From: Otis tarda
Taxonomy: Eukaryota; Chordata; Aves; Otidiformes; Otididae
Length of the DNA: 64,000 nt
Reading direction: 5' to 3'
Assembly (NCBI GenBank): GCA_026413225.1
Contig: CM048576.1
Location: 380,501 to 444,500 of the forward strand
The notes below the pieces were generated by a model. That model was given only the letters and a program-made list of their open reading frames with translations, was not told the origin of the DNA and searched no databases. Made by a program: the position numbers and the translations under genes. Of the stretch, positions 10,601-27,500 are shown in pieces (position 1 is the first letter of the stretch; each line of letters opens with the position of its first letter).

Positions 10601-12504
10601 GACGTGTCTCTGGCAGTTGAAAGAACAAAGGCAGCCTTGAAATGTGTCTCCGCTGCCGGCTGGGACCACTCTGCCTGGCTTCCGCAGCCACCAGCGCACG
10701 GAAAACACGCTTGGTGTCCCTGCCTGTTGCGCTGCCTGTCCTAACGCGAGGCTTTTTGCTCATCCGCCTCGGTTTTGCCTGATTTTTGAGGGGTTAACGA
10801 GCCCCTCGAAAGGAGCAGGGCACTCGGGGAAGGAGGGGAAGAAGCATCGGTGAAGGCTGGGCTGGGAGCGAGCTGCCGCGAAGCCTCAGGCCGCCTCTTC
10901 CCCACGCGCCCAGACTCGTCGGAGCGCGGACTGGCTGGCGGGGGCGATGAGCCGCGACGGGCACCGCGTGGCCATCCTGACGGCAGAGCTGACGGTCAGC
11001 CAGCGAGCCGACGTCATACAGCGCTTCCGCGACGGGAAGGAGAAGGTCCTCATCGCCACCAACGTCTGCGCCAGAGGTATCCCTGGGAAAACCCCCGCGC
11101 CCTTTGCTCTTCCCACAGCGTGAAACGCGCTTCCCGGCCTCCGGTTCTTCTGGTGGCCTCCAGCAGCAGATCCTCCGCGCTCTGCGGGGCGAGCTGATCC
11201 ACAGGGATCTCTCCCTTTTTTTCTTTTTTTTTTTTTCTTTCTTTTTTACCTTTTTCCCCAGGGATCGACGTGGAGCAGGTCACCATTGTGGTGAATTTCA
11301 ACCTCCCCGTCAATCAGAAGAGCGAGCCGGATTTCGAAACCTACCTGCACCGCATCGGGCGAGCGGGACGCTTCGGGAAGAGAGGCATCGCCTTCAGCAT
11401 GGTGGAAAGCCAGGACGTGCGGCTCGTGCAGATGATAGAGGAGCGTTTCCGTGAGTATCCGCGCGTATCCGCCTCTCCGGGAGCCTGGTTTGGGACCGGC
11501 GATCCCCTTCCGGCTCATTTCCCATCTCCAAGTGGATTTTGTTGGGCTGCTCTTCTCCCCAGGGCTCTCCCCGCAAGCAACAGGTGCAGCTTTCAGCCCT
11601 TCGCCCCTTTAGGGCTGATTACTTTATTTTATTTCATTTTATATTATTATTATTTTTTTCCTAGCAGCCGGATTTTCAGAGAAAACTAGGAAGTTGTGCG
11701 GGACTCGGTGTGAATCGATTGTCACTCCTAAACGTCACGAAGATTTTCACAGGATTTCCACGATCCTTTGGCTGCACCGGTGGCTTTTCAGATCCCGGTG
11801 CTTTCCCTGTGATTTTTTTTAGGGAAAAGAAAGTTCTCAAAACCTTTCCGCAGGCAGAAAAACCACCTCCCTTCCTCAGCTTGGTCCTCAGAGCTGCTGA
11901 GCAGCTTGTCCTTTAAACTTAACCACCAAACGAGCCCGCTCCGACAGCCGGCAGAGAAGGCACGAGCCAGATAGTCCATTGAATTTTTTTTTTATTTTTT
12001 TATTTTTTTCCAAGCAGCGGAAGCATCAGGACAACTGCACCCGGTGCATGCGTCCCATGAGACCAAAGGTGCCCAGCGTGAGATTTCCACGGGATGAAAA
12101 TCCCAGCGGATGAACACCCAAGCGACCTGACTTGGGCTTTTTAACGCCGGATAACGAACCTGCCCCGTCCCGCATCCCTTCGGAGGTGGGAGCAGAGAGC
12201 GGGAACGTGTCCCACAAACCTCTCTCGACTCGCTGCTTCTCGCTTGGGCCGCCCCTTGCTTCCTTGCCCTTCATCCAGCTGACGCCGCGCTTTCTCCCAA
12301 ATTTATCTGACGATCGCGAAAGGACGCAGAGCGGAGATCCCACCCCGCGTGCGCTGGCTCAGGGGGTTGGCTGGGCTCTGGTTTTTCCCCGCTTGTACCG
12401 AACACGGACAATTTTTATTTCTCTTTTTTTTCCTTCCTACAGGGACCAGGATCAAGCAGCTGGACCCGAACGACATGGACGAGCTCGAGAAGCTTGAAAA
12501 CTGA
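7670..12504 (+). CDS. DDX25: DDX25 (GRTH), DEAD-box RNA helicase of germ cells
   Basis: Eleven coding exons: 7670-7748, 7842-7886, 8126-8261, 8343-8435, 8537-8639, 9201-9315, 9697-9874, 10266-10503, 10914-11076, 11262-11450 and 12443-12504. Phases join without error to 466 aa (human 483). All helicase motifs are intact: Q motif (Phe100, Gln107), motif I SQSGTGKT (126-133), Ia PTYELALQ, Ib GTPGT (204-208), II DEAD (230-233), III SAT (262-264), V TNVCARG and [10 protein letters not shown] (413-420). The tail DMDELEKL matches the family end. In mammals this ATP-dependent helicase of the DDX19 group is testis-specific, moves mRNA out of the nucleus and is needed for spermatid completion. The first 40 residues differ from mammals and include seven Glu in a row encoded by exon 2. 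An in-frame ATG at 7646 could add eight residues. DDX19 paralogues are less likely given the neighbours. Confidence 0.94.
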
Positions 12505-12674
12505 GTGAGGAGCGGGGACACGCTCCCCCGGATCCGAGTTTTGGTTGAAAACAGAAGGAAAAGTTACAGGGGTGAAAAAATTCTCCCTTTTCTCTTAAAC
12601 TTCTAAAGCTGTTGCGTTGAGTTGCGATGTTTTAGGAAAAGACGAGGTGGGGGAACCCCCAGCCTCAGTGATTG

Positions 12675-12744
12675 TCCTGGTTTTGGGACAGCGTTCCTGG
12701 TTTTGGGACAGCGTTCCTGGTTTTGGGACAGTGTTCCTGGTTTT
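12675..12744. repeat. 20-base tandem repeat in the DDX25 3' UTR
   Basis: Three copies of TCCTGGTTTTGGGACAGCGT follow one another at 12675-12734 with one base change, plus a half copy up to 12744. The block lies about 170 bases after the DDX25 stop and before the candidate poly(A) signals, so it should be part of the mRNA. Confidence 0.9.
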
Positions 12745-12940
12745 CTCTCTGAGGTTTTCATAGCCGTGATTTCGTGGGGCTCGAGGAATCCCCTGAGGGT
12801 TTAACACGGGGTAACTCTCCTCAAAAATGGGTCTAGAGGCACTCGCAGGGGTCAGAAAACGGGTAAATTCTGGTAACCAGCCCCAAAAATCTGCCTGTCT
12901 CCAGGCAAACCTGCTTCCTGCCACCAAAATTAAAAAAAAA

Positions 12941-13159
12941 AATAAATAAGTCAAGAGAAAGGAGCCAGTTGTTTAAAAAATAAACGAAACAGCCAGCGCC
13001 CCCGTCTCGCTAGATGGCAGCAGGCATGCGGCGCTGCCGCCCCGATCCCCTGTGGATCCAGAAGCCCAGCGTTTGGGGTCACGGCGGTGGCGGGGCGAGA
13101 GGCTGGACCCCCGCGGGCTGCATCGGCCCCACAGCGCTCATCGCCGGATCTCCAATAAA
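12941..13159 (+). terminator. Candidate poly(A) signals of DDX25
   Basis: Three AATAAA hexamers on the plus strand at 12941-12946, 12979-12984 and 13154-13159. The first two lie in A-rich runs and the third in ordinary sequence. Any of them could end the DDX25 transcript, with a 3' UTR of roughly 450-650 bases. Confidence 0.5.
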
Positions 13160-14130
13160 ACGGAATTATTTATAATTACCAGCGCGGTGTGGCTCCTCCT
13201 TGGCCAAGGTCCCTGGGAATTCATCCCGGACTGTACTTGCAGGGCGGCCGATCGTGTTCTGTTCCGTCGGTGTTGACAACGCTGCCGTTTGCCGGAGCTC
13301 GCCTCGGCTTTTTGGATTTTTTCCCAAACCCGACCTGCGCGGGCAGAAACCCGCGACCACGGCAGCGACTGGAGGGGGGGAGCGAAGCCTTCCCCTGGCA
13401 CGACACCCCCAAGACATCTTTGTTAATGAGTAATTTTTTGTTGAGGACTCGATATATATATATCCCCCCGGTGTTATCAGCACCCTGAGCTGCTTCCCTG
13501 CAGGAAGCTCCTGCATCCCCACATCCTCCCCAGGAAGGGTGCTGGCCCATGGGGGGGAAAAAAAAAAAAAACAAAAACAACCAAAAAAACCACCCCAAGA
13601 TTTCAGGATAATTTTGTGCAAATGCCCTGTTTTGAGGGGAATTCCAGCTGCTGGGCACCTCCTGAGCTTGATTTTTTCCCTCCGGCTGGACAGCGACGTT
13701 GAGGTGGGGATGCAATGGGATCCTGTGTGGGTGTCCCCCACCATCTGCACCCCAAAAATCCTCCCGCGGGGCTGCTCCCGCATCGCGTTACAGCGCTGCC
13801 GCCCCCCATGAATGTTTGATGGGCCGGGGCGCGGCGCAGAGCGGGAGATGAAATATCAAACCCCGCTCGCCACCCGGCTTCCCCGGTGCCCAGACCCTGC
13901 GTTTTCGATCGAGGTGGGGGTTGGCAACTCCTTTTCCCCTCCTTTAGCCAAAAAAAAATTAAAAAAAAAAAAATTGGGGGTGGAGTAACAGAAATAAATT
14001 CCCCCCACCCCTTGTGGGGGGAAGGAGGTGATGCTGCCACTCCTGAAATGAGTGTGCCCATCCTCAGCCCTGAGATTGCAGGGGCTGAGCCGGGCAGCGG
14101 TGTTGGGTTCTCTCCCCGCCTCCACCAGTT
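13160..14130. other. DDX25-VSIG10L2 intergenic spacer
   Basis: I see no gene here. The spacer holds a short (TA)n run near 13451, A-rich runs near 13559 and 13950, and some CpG-rich patches. Open frames on both strands are short or low in complexity and match no family that I know. Confidence 0.5.
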
Positions 14131-14151
14131 TATAAATAATTAACGGTTAAT
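14131..14151 (+). promoter_or_regulatory. TATA box and palindrome upstream of VSIG10L2
   Basis: TATAAATAA begins at 14131, about 130 bases before the VSIG10L2 start codon. It runs into a 13-base perfect inverted repeat, ATTAACGGTTAAT (14139-14151). The half-site GTTAAT is the HNF1-type half-site, but here the halves point outward rather than inward. A TATA box suggests a regulated, tissue-restricted promoter, unlike the CpG promoters of the neighbours. Function is inferred. Confidence 0.45.
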
Positions 14152-14260
14152 CAGGGCTGGGCTTAATTACCCAGGGGTAACCGGAGAGGAGGTCGGGGCG
14201 GAGAGCGCAGCCCTGCTTCGCCGGGGGAGCTCGGGGGAGCTCGGCGCCGGACATGGCGCC

Positions 14261-19357
<5,097 letters not shown>

Positions 19358-19432
19358 CCCCTCCGGCTTTTCCTCCGTTATTTCCCTTTCCTTCCCGCTT
19401 CCCGTGCCGCGTGCCGCTCGTCCCGCTGCGTG

Positions 19433-19438
19433 AATAAA
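19433..19438 (+). terminator. Poly(A) signal of VSIG10L2
   Basis: AATAAA only 76 bases after the VSIG10L2 stop codon, giving a very short 3' UTR. Confidence 0.75.
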
Positions 19439-21074
19439 ACCCAGAGGGGCGCGCGTGTCTCCCACGCCCCGGTTCCTCCTCGGCAGCTGCAAAACCCCCG
19501 CCGTACAGACCCGGCACGAAAACCCGCGGCTGGCGGCGCCGGGGTTGTTCCTGCTTTACGACATTACGCGGGGGAGGCCTGCGATTTTTCCCGGGGTGCG
19601 GACGGGGAGGGAAAGCCTTTCGAACCCCAAAAAGCGGAGGGCCGGTGAAACTGTGCCACAGCCCAGGCAGTAAGAGAGGCGGGAGGGCTCACCAGAAGCC
19701 TCGCAGCGGGTTTTACCCATTTTTAGGCACCGGGGAGAGGACAACCGGCTACAAAAAGCAGAGATGAGCCTGCCCGCACCCGGTGAAAGCCCCTCCAGCT
19801 CAGCCTCGAGGCTTCAGTTACTCCCAGAGCTAAAATAAATATTTAGGCTAAAATAAATATTTTCTCACCGATGGGAGAAAAAAAAAACAAACCCCAAGGG
19901 GCGAAGCTCTGCTCTCAGCCCAAGGGCTTGCGTCGACTGCGGTCCTGGCTGCCGTTTGGGGACCACGCCGAGTTTTCACGCGGTGCGCAGACGGCCACGC
20001 AGCTTGGGTGGGTGGGGAAGGGGGCCTCGCCCTCGCCTCAGGCTCCCCGTTCTCAGCCCAAAAGCAGCGATGAGGGATCAGCTGTCGTCTTCACCCAACA
20101 CAACCACGATGTGCAGGGGCTGAGCTCAGCGAACCCGTTAAAAACGCCGTTAAAACCTCAGCGTTTGGGGAAAACAAAGCAGCCAGAGGGAAAACCCAGC
20201 CACCCGCCTGTCTCTCCGTCGGAAATCGGGGAAAGCCTCGCAGCAGGAAGGGAAAACCCAGCGAGGGTGAAGCGGCGCTGCGGGAGCGGCCGGAGAAGGC
20301 TGGGTTTAGGAGAGGAGAGAGCTCCGCAGCAGCTCCGGGGTAGGTGGCAGTCGAAGCCCGTGGGTTTCGCGGCGCGAGGTCCAGGGAGGCTCAGAGCTGG
20401 GCAGCTCCGGCTGGCAGGACGCACAACCCTAAAAACAACGGCAAAAATAAAATTAGTGTATTTGTAAATAATACAATAAAAGGAAAAAAAAAAAAAACCA
20501 CGCCAACAGTGAAACCAGCCCGCAGAGATGCTGCTACCAAAGCAAGACTGCGAGAGCAATCGAAGAGAAGTCGCTCCCCCCAAAACGCCGCCGCTCGCAA
20601 CGCGGCTCGCTGCACCTGCAGCGCCTCTGCTCCCCGAGGGCTCCGCGGCAGTCCCAGCCGCGCCGGCAGCGCCTCCTCCCTTCCCAGCGCCGCGGTCGGC
20701 GTTGGCGGAAAAAATAAAACTCTCGCTCCGGCTGCACGCTCTGATTAAATTTGGAAGGGGAAAACACCACCCCTCCAAATCCCGCAGTTACCGCTGCAGC
20801 ACCGACACCGCGCTGTGTCCGAGGGGCGGGTTTCCTGCAGCCGTGCGCGACCCGGCTCGTTCCAGAGGCGGCTCCAGCCAGCAGCGTTCCCACAGCCCGC
20901 GCAGCTGAACTGGACTTTGTCTCCCGCACGCGGGAAGGCGAGGCGGGCTGGGTTTCCACCCGCGCCTCTGCAAACGCAAGGGTTATCGAACGCCTAAGGA
21001 CACAGACAGCGCCGAACGGAGCTCTGCTTCTCAAGTCGTGCCGTACAGACTCAGACGAGGTTCGTTTTTTACGT
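19439..21074. other. Spacer between convergent VSIG10L2 and CDON
   Basis: Both genes end towards this gap of about 1.6 kb. It is moderately GC-rich with several CpG patches (about 20270-20420 and 20560-20960) and a poly-A run near 20480. An AATAAA on the plus strand at about 20475 has no gene to serve, unless VSIG10L2 has a longer alternative end. I find no supported coding region. Confidence 0.5.
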
Positions 21075-21080
21075 TTTATT
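21075..21080 (-). terminator. Candidate poly(A) signal of CDON
   Basis: TTTATT on the plus strand reads AATAAA on the CDON strand. It lies about 490 bases after the CDON stop codon. Longer 3' UTR forms ending further left cannot be excluded. Confidence 0.45.
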
Positions 21081-21564
21081 TCCTTTTTTACCCAACCAGT
21101 TCCTCCCAGAGAAACCGAAAGCGGATGGGAAGCATCCACGGAAAGGAGGGCTCGAGCGCAGCGGCGCCCAGCTGCCGGGGAGGCGGCGGCGACGGGTCAT
21201 ACGCATCAGACGCGCTTCGCTACGTCCCCGCATCGGGCTCTTCGTGAGCGCTCCTCGTGCCGGCGACGCCGCGGCAAGCACGCTCTGCGTTTCCCATCGC
21301 TGTTCTTTATATTATGACAATTCTTTTTTATACACAGAACCAGGCTAGTTTTGCGGTGTGGGGGAAGGGGGGGAAAAAAAAAGGAATTTCAAGGCATAAA
21401 TAATATAAAAAGGCAACCATTTTTAAAAACACGATACATTCATATGACACTACTACAAAAAATAAATAGTGACTCTCTCTGTTATAATTAGCATCCCTCC
21501 ATCACTCCTTTCAGCGATTCGGGTGTGCAGTTACTGGCGCTCAGCGGGGACAACCGTCACTTCC

Positions 21565-24500
21565 TCAGGTTTCCTGCGGCCGGAGCTGCCGCAGGTCGCC
21601 AGAACCGGTTAAGGTGACTCCGGACGAACTCCATCCTGCTTTTTCCTTACAGTCCTTCGAAACAGGCTGCAGAATAAGGGGACTCCAGCTCAACATGCGG
21701 TTCGATGTTTCCGAGTGCACGCAGTTGTCACCTGCAAAGCAAGAGCAGGGTGTGTTGGTTGGTTGGTGTTGAGGTTTTTTGGGTTTTTTGGTTTTTTTTT
21801 AAGTAGATCATCTCCTCTTCCAGCTCAAAGGACCCACGAGCCCCAGAAAATTCAGATCAACAAAAGTGGGTGAAGCTCATTGAGCTCAGGCTCACTCCCA
21901 CCGTACCGGGCACAAAAAACATCAGGGCACAGCTCGGCGCGTCGGCTCTCTCGGAGCACGCCGACCGCGCCGCTATCAAACAGCTCACGCCGATCAGGTC
22001 GCATTTGGGCAGTTTTGGGAGACCACGGGTAGGCTGTAGCTGCAGGCAACCGCGAGCCAGGAGAAATCAGTCGCAGCCTCGTTATCTGCAGCGCGCCTGC
22101 TCGACGAGCGGCTGTTTGGAGGCATCAGTCAGGACGGGCACGACAGCCACAGGCACCCCAGCATCGCCGCTCCTCTCTTCCACCATGGGAAAGGCGGGGA
22201 CGCTTCATCTTTCTCAAAAAGCCAGGTCTTTTGTAGGCTTAATTACTAGCTTCTCCACAATAAATTAAGCGCCCTACAGCTGTCCGACAGATTATTGCCA
22301 GCTTCAAAGCTGGGTGCGAACCTCTCCGGAATGCCTTACCGTCCGTGTAATCCACGGAGAGCCGGTTCACGCCTTCTTGACAGCAGGGATGCTGAGCGGA
22401 GGGCTGCTGGCCTTTCTCCTTGCCGTCTTCCTCCGGCCGGGTGCCGCCGCACTCCGGGACGGCGGAGGCCAAGCACATGGCCACCATCACGTGATGGTTC
22501 AGAGGTTTCATCTCCAAACCGTCCTGCTGATAAGGTGCTACGAGGGGCACGACGGGGAGCGCGGCGCTGCCGAAAGTGCCGTTGGTTTTGGTGAAACACC
22601 TGCAGGGGGGACAGAAATCAACGCGGGGTTACGCAGAGCTGCTTCTTTCCCCCACTTATCTTGAGAAATTGCGATTTTTAATTATTTTACCACATGCATC
22701 CACTGTAAAAACAGTCAGAGAGCTTGCCAAGTAACTTTTCAATATATTTTTGGATCAACCCTGACATTAAGAAGAGGACTGAGCACTTTTTAATCCCAAC
22801 AGATGCCAAAACCATTCAAAACACGCTCGGTTACTTCCCTCATCGATTGTGACCCAATAACGTGACTTGCGAGCCCGTTTCTCCACCAAGGCAGCCCCAT
22901 AAAACAGGTTTTTCACTGCCAAGAAAAAGAGCTCAAGTTTGAAACCCAAACAGCAAACTTAAGTACCTTGGAAAATAAATACTAAGTGTTATCAGAGTGG
23001 ACACAAATTAGAAAAATATATGCAATATTATAAATATAACCCCCTCCTCTGCTGTGTAACTCAGGTTGTGGCCCTATAAGATGTGCGTAAGGCTGTGAAA
23101 TTGAAGTTAAACTGCTAAATCAATTGTTACGGTCAAGTTATTTAACCTTTAAAAAGAAAAAGGAGCCAGACCTTGAGACATGCACACCACCGCAGCAAGC
23201 AGGGAAAATGCCCGCGGTGTGCGGAGCCCTGTGACCAGCGTGGCCTCACGAGCATTTATACAAGCAATTCCTACGTAAGAGAGCCCAAAAATCACACTTC
23301 AGTGTGGTTTTACGCAAAACCATAATCACCGCAAAAGTAAAAGGCTCACTTGTACGGCTGCCGTCAGCTTTGGGAAGCCACCCCCCAAAACGCTCCGAGT
23401 TCCGCGGCGCAGAACAGAGATGGATCCGCGGATAAAAGCGTCGAAATAAGGATGGGCAGCGTTCAACCCCACCGCGAGCCAGCGACGCGCTCTGTAAATC
23501 AGAGTAAGGGCCTGCCCAAAGTCCCAAAAAGCGCTTTTATTCCATCAAAAAGGTCACGGCGAGGCAAGAAAACATCACGCTTGGGGGACTCGTCCTACAA
23601 ACTCGCCTGGAGTCCTCGGTCTGTACCTGCGCCTGAAAACCGCCATCGGTGTTGCCAGAACTGAAAGAGCAACAAAACATCCCAAAATAACGCAAATCAA
23701 CTTTCTAGAGGAGGAACTGGAGCAAGCTTCCCCTCTGGCAGATGTTTCGCTCGCCAAAGGCAGGACACGGGACAAGGGAGGATCCCTCCAGTGGCATCGC
23801 CCCGGGAGCCTGCTCCCTCCCGCACGCCGCCAAGACGGAGCAGCACCAACCTTCGCTTTCAACCTTCCCTCTTCTATTTTGTCCTTCCGCTCCCACAGCT
23901 GCCTCCAAAATCATTATTCCAAGTACCAAAATACCACAGAAGCCACTGAAGAATCCACATGAAACACATCTGGTCTTCAAACAAATCCATTTATTAGTTT
24001 GCATTTCTTTCCGCAGAGGTTTTGCCTGCACTCACTTATTATTTAAAAAAAAAAAAAAAATTCTTAGAGGAATCCATTTTAAATGTTTGGGTTTGCATGT
24101 TTATGGGGCTTTCTTTTTAAAGACACAGAGGTCGGAGTAGTTCTTTGTATCACTGTATGGGCTTGAAGGATGTTTTAAGAGAGCAGTTCAGCTTTTTGAG
24201 CTTAAATAACCACATCTGGATGGAAACCAGCCCTTGGTATCTCCAGAGCAGCGCGTGCAGGGATGTAAAAATCCCTGCTGCAGAAAACTGTCGACTCTCC
24301 GTGCTACAACCCCACCAAACTATAATCTGATTTAAACACCCACACCAGCACAATTCAGATTTAAAGAGCTGGGAAAACAGAGTGATGCGGCTTTATTTGG
24401 AATGTGTATTTCAGATCTCAAATTTGCAAAAAAGAGGGATATGCAAAAATGTAAACGCCTCTGCAACCACAAGGTCTCTAGAAAGATTTAGTGCAAAAGC

Positions 24501-27500
24501 ACCAGAGGGGGGAAAAAAATGAAAAAAAAAAGAAAAATCAGCTCTCAATCCTAACGTAACAAGCGTAAACCACACTCGTCTTACCGGCTTTGTCCACAAT
24601 AGCGAAGCGGGTATCCACGTTTCAGCGACTCCTACTTCTGGCAAGCCTCCACGCGCGGTTACGAGAGCATAAAGTGCTAATTTCAACAAAAACCGAGGGA
24701 TTTCACCACCGTAATAACAAAACCTGCTCCGAGATGGCTATTGCTGAAAACAGCCAGCTATTAAACACGCTAAACCTTTAGGATTCGTTTGCACGTGGTC
24801 AAAAACTCAAACGACCGCTAAATTCAACCCAAATCAGCAGCAGCTCCAGGCGTTCAGCGGGAACAGGCTCATCTGGGAACTCGCAGCGCCACGGTGGAAC
24901 TATGAGCACCTGGCACGCTCAGCGAGCTGGAGACCCTCACCCTTCCAGAGGCGTTTCCGCTTGCGCCTACCTTCCTTTGCTGTCTCGTGAGTGTTTGGCA
25001 CGAGGTTGAACAAAGACTGGGGGGGGAAAAGTAAAAAAAAAAAAAAAAAAAAAGACTCCAGCCCCAAAATCCCCCTTGCCACAACCTACCAGCTTGACCA
25101 GGCTAACCCACCAGGCCTTCTTCCTCCTCGCCCCGACCTTGCGCCCAGCTCCCTGGCCCCTGCGTGACATTCCGGCACGTTCCTGGTCCTCCCTGCTCCC
25201 CTCTCCCATGTCCTCCTTCCACTCCCCCAGCACCCCAGGAAGGGAAGGGAGCAGTCCCGGCTGCGCAGCTCTTCTGCCAAACAGAGGTTAATGGTCCCCT
25301 CCGGGGTAAGGCAGCTGTAAAGGACAACTTGTTTCTCTATCAAGCAGTCAAATATAGAACGGGGATGTGAAAATCCAAAGTTCAGACCCTGCTGATGACC
25401 CATCTGGGAGGAACAGCACAGTTGCAGAGGATGGAACCCATGCTCCCTGCTTTCTTAAGGAAAAAAAACCCAAGAGCAATTAAAAATGTAAATATGCTCA
25501 AAACTGGAAAACAGGCTCTTAATTACGGCATAACACATACAGCATGTTCCACGTTACGGCCGCTCGGACGCATCTTGACGCCTGCTGCTGCACAGCCTAC
25601 CTTGAAACCAGGCAACTGGCTGCTCCAGACAGCGCGCGCCCTGCGCTACCTGCGAGGAGCAGCAGCCCGGCTCCATCACGCCATCACGCCTACATTTATG
25701 GAAGAAGGAAGAATTTAAAGCCTGTTCTAAGTCATATTTTAAAGAGTAAAACCATGAAAATGAAGCGAACAGGTTTTCTGCCTTGAACAACAGCTTAAAT
25801 TCAACTCAGCTTCTCCAGATGTACACCTAAAGGCAGCTGACAATTTTAATAAGACAGAAAATTCAAAGTATGATTGAAAAAAATTCCAGAATTTACCAGT
25901 CAGAGCAGGCCAGCATGTCTGGCTTTCAGTCCCATTTTCAGTCATTAAAATAACCAGAGATTTAGTCAGAAGCCTGGAAGGATATTCTTTAGAACTTTCT
26001 CAAGTGAAAAAACGAATAAAAAAGCAGAACTCCCAACTACAACGGAGAAGACAGACTTTCCCTCGTTCTACACAAGAACGCAACAAACGCATCCCATGCT
26101 GGCAGCGGCTGGCCAACTGCTCCTGAAGGCCTGAAGAACCTCAGACCCCAAGTTCTACACGGAATATTGTTGTGGAAGCAAAGCTGCGTCCCTAGCTTGT
26201 TGGTGCTCCTAGGAGAATGGCAGGAAATGTAAAATACAGAGTCCAATTAAATCCTATTTGACAAACTCCATCTGGAATGATTTTGTTATCTCAGAACTGA
26301 AGAAAACACAGGAAATACGGTTTAAAAAAAAAATGCAGTGCCCAACCTGCCTCGCTTCCTAGAGAGCATCGGAGGAATCTGCTGAGCAAAACGAGCACTG
26401 GGGTTTAATAACTTGTTTTATTCCATCCTGCAGACAATCACCAGCTGCGGGATGGAATAACCCAGCTCATAACCCAAATCGAGCTGCTCCGTGCCCCCAG
26501 CCGGGACTCAAGCTCTCCGCGTCCGCCCGCCCCGGCTTTACCACAGCGCAGAGAGCGGGCGGCTCGGGCTCGCGAAGGCCCTGCCGTCGCGCAAGTTTTA
26601 CATCACCTGTTATTGTTCCGACAGTTTCGGCAAGTGACGCACTCCGAGGGGTCGGCCTGCGGCACCGCTGTGTACATCCCGCCGCCCTGCAGCAGGAAGG
26701 ATTAAAAACAAGAATAATAAAAATCAATTCTATTTGCACGGACAAGAGACGGTCACCGAAGAGGCAGTTCAGTGCAAGCCCCTTCCCTTCGTTCTCAAAC
26801 TCTAATCACCTTATCAATCTTGGTTACGTGCCCCTGACGTGGCACGGCAACGCTGAGCTACTCCACGGAGCCGAGTGGCGGGCTTTTGCCAGCGTGTGTG
26901 TCACAGGAAAGTAAATAACTGCAGCTTAGGCAAGTATGTGGTAATTTCCCTGGTCTGTTTTCAGCTTCATGCGCTCAGGTTTAATTTAATAAACACACTG
27001 TAAATATGTTTATTTTTAACACTGATGACAGACATGAAAGCAAAGTGCTGTTCGTTAGGGAGCTGTGCCCGTTTGGGGAGGCAGAACACTAAATTTGCAG
27101 GGCTGATGTCACAACATAAACCCATCCCACTTTCCTGTAATTACTCCGATTAGATCAGTTTACTTCGCTACACTGGTTTTTGAAACATTTTAATATTTTT
27201 ACAGATGGGGTAATTCCTTAGCCAGCAATGACTCTGGCTGAGAGGGATTTTGTGTTGTTGGTTTTGGCTGCAGGGGCCGTTACAAGCCAGTAAAAATGCC
27301 CAGATTAACACATACCTCATTGTGAGGGGCTGGGCGGACACCGACGCGGGAGCCGCTTGGAAACGGCGCTGCGGAGCCGGGCTACCACGCCGTGTTTCAG
27401 GAGGGGAGCCAGTGTGGGGAAGCTCACCTGATTTTTGAGATTTCAAGTGGTAGGCTACCTCTAAAAATCCCTATTTCTGCAAAAAACAGGGCCTGCCCTT

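Noticed and set aside
13166-14061. Several open frames of 150-205 codons between DDX25 and VSIG10L2
   Set aside because: They cross homopolymer and dinucleotide runs, overlap each other on both strands and show no domain.
20158-20778. 206-codon minus-strand frame between VSIG10L2 and CDON
   Set aside because: It is Ala-, Gly- and Ser-rich, contains a poly-Phe run from a poly-A tract, and matches nothing known to me. It probably reflects CpG-rich spacer or long CDON 3' UTR.
21780-21850. Possible extra CDON exon between the last two exons
   Set aside because: A short minus-strand frame has faint similarity to the missing human tail segment, but there is no good acceptor or donor around it.
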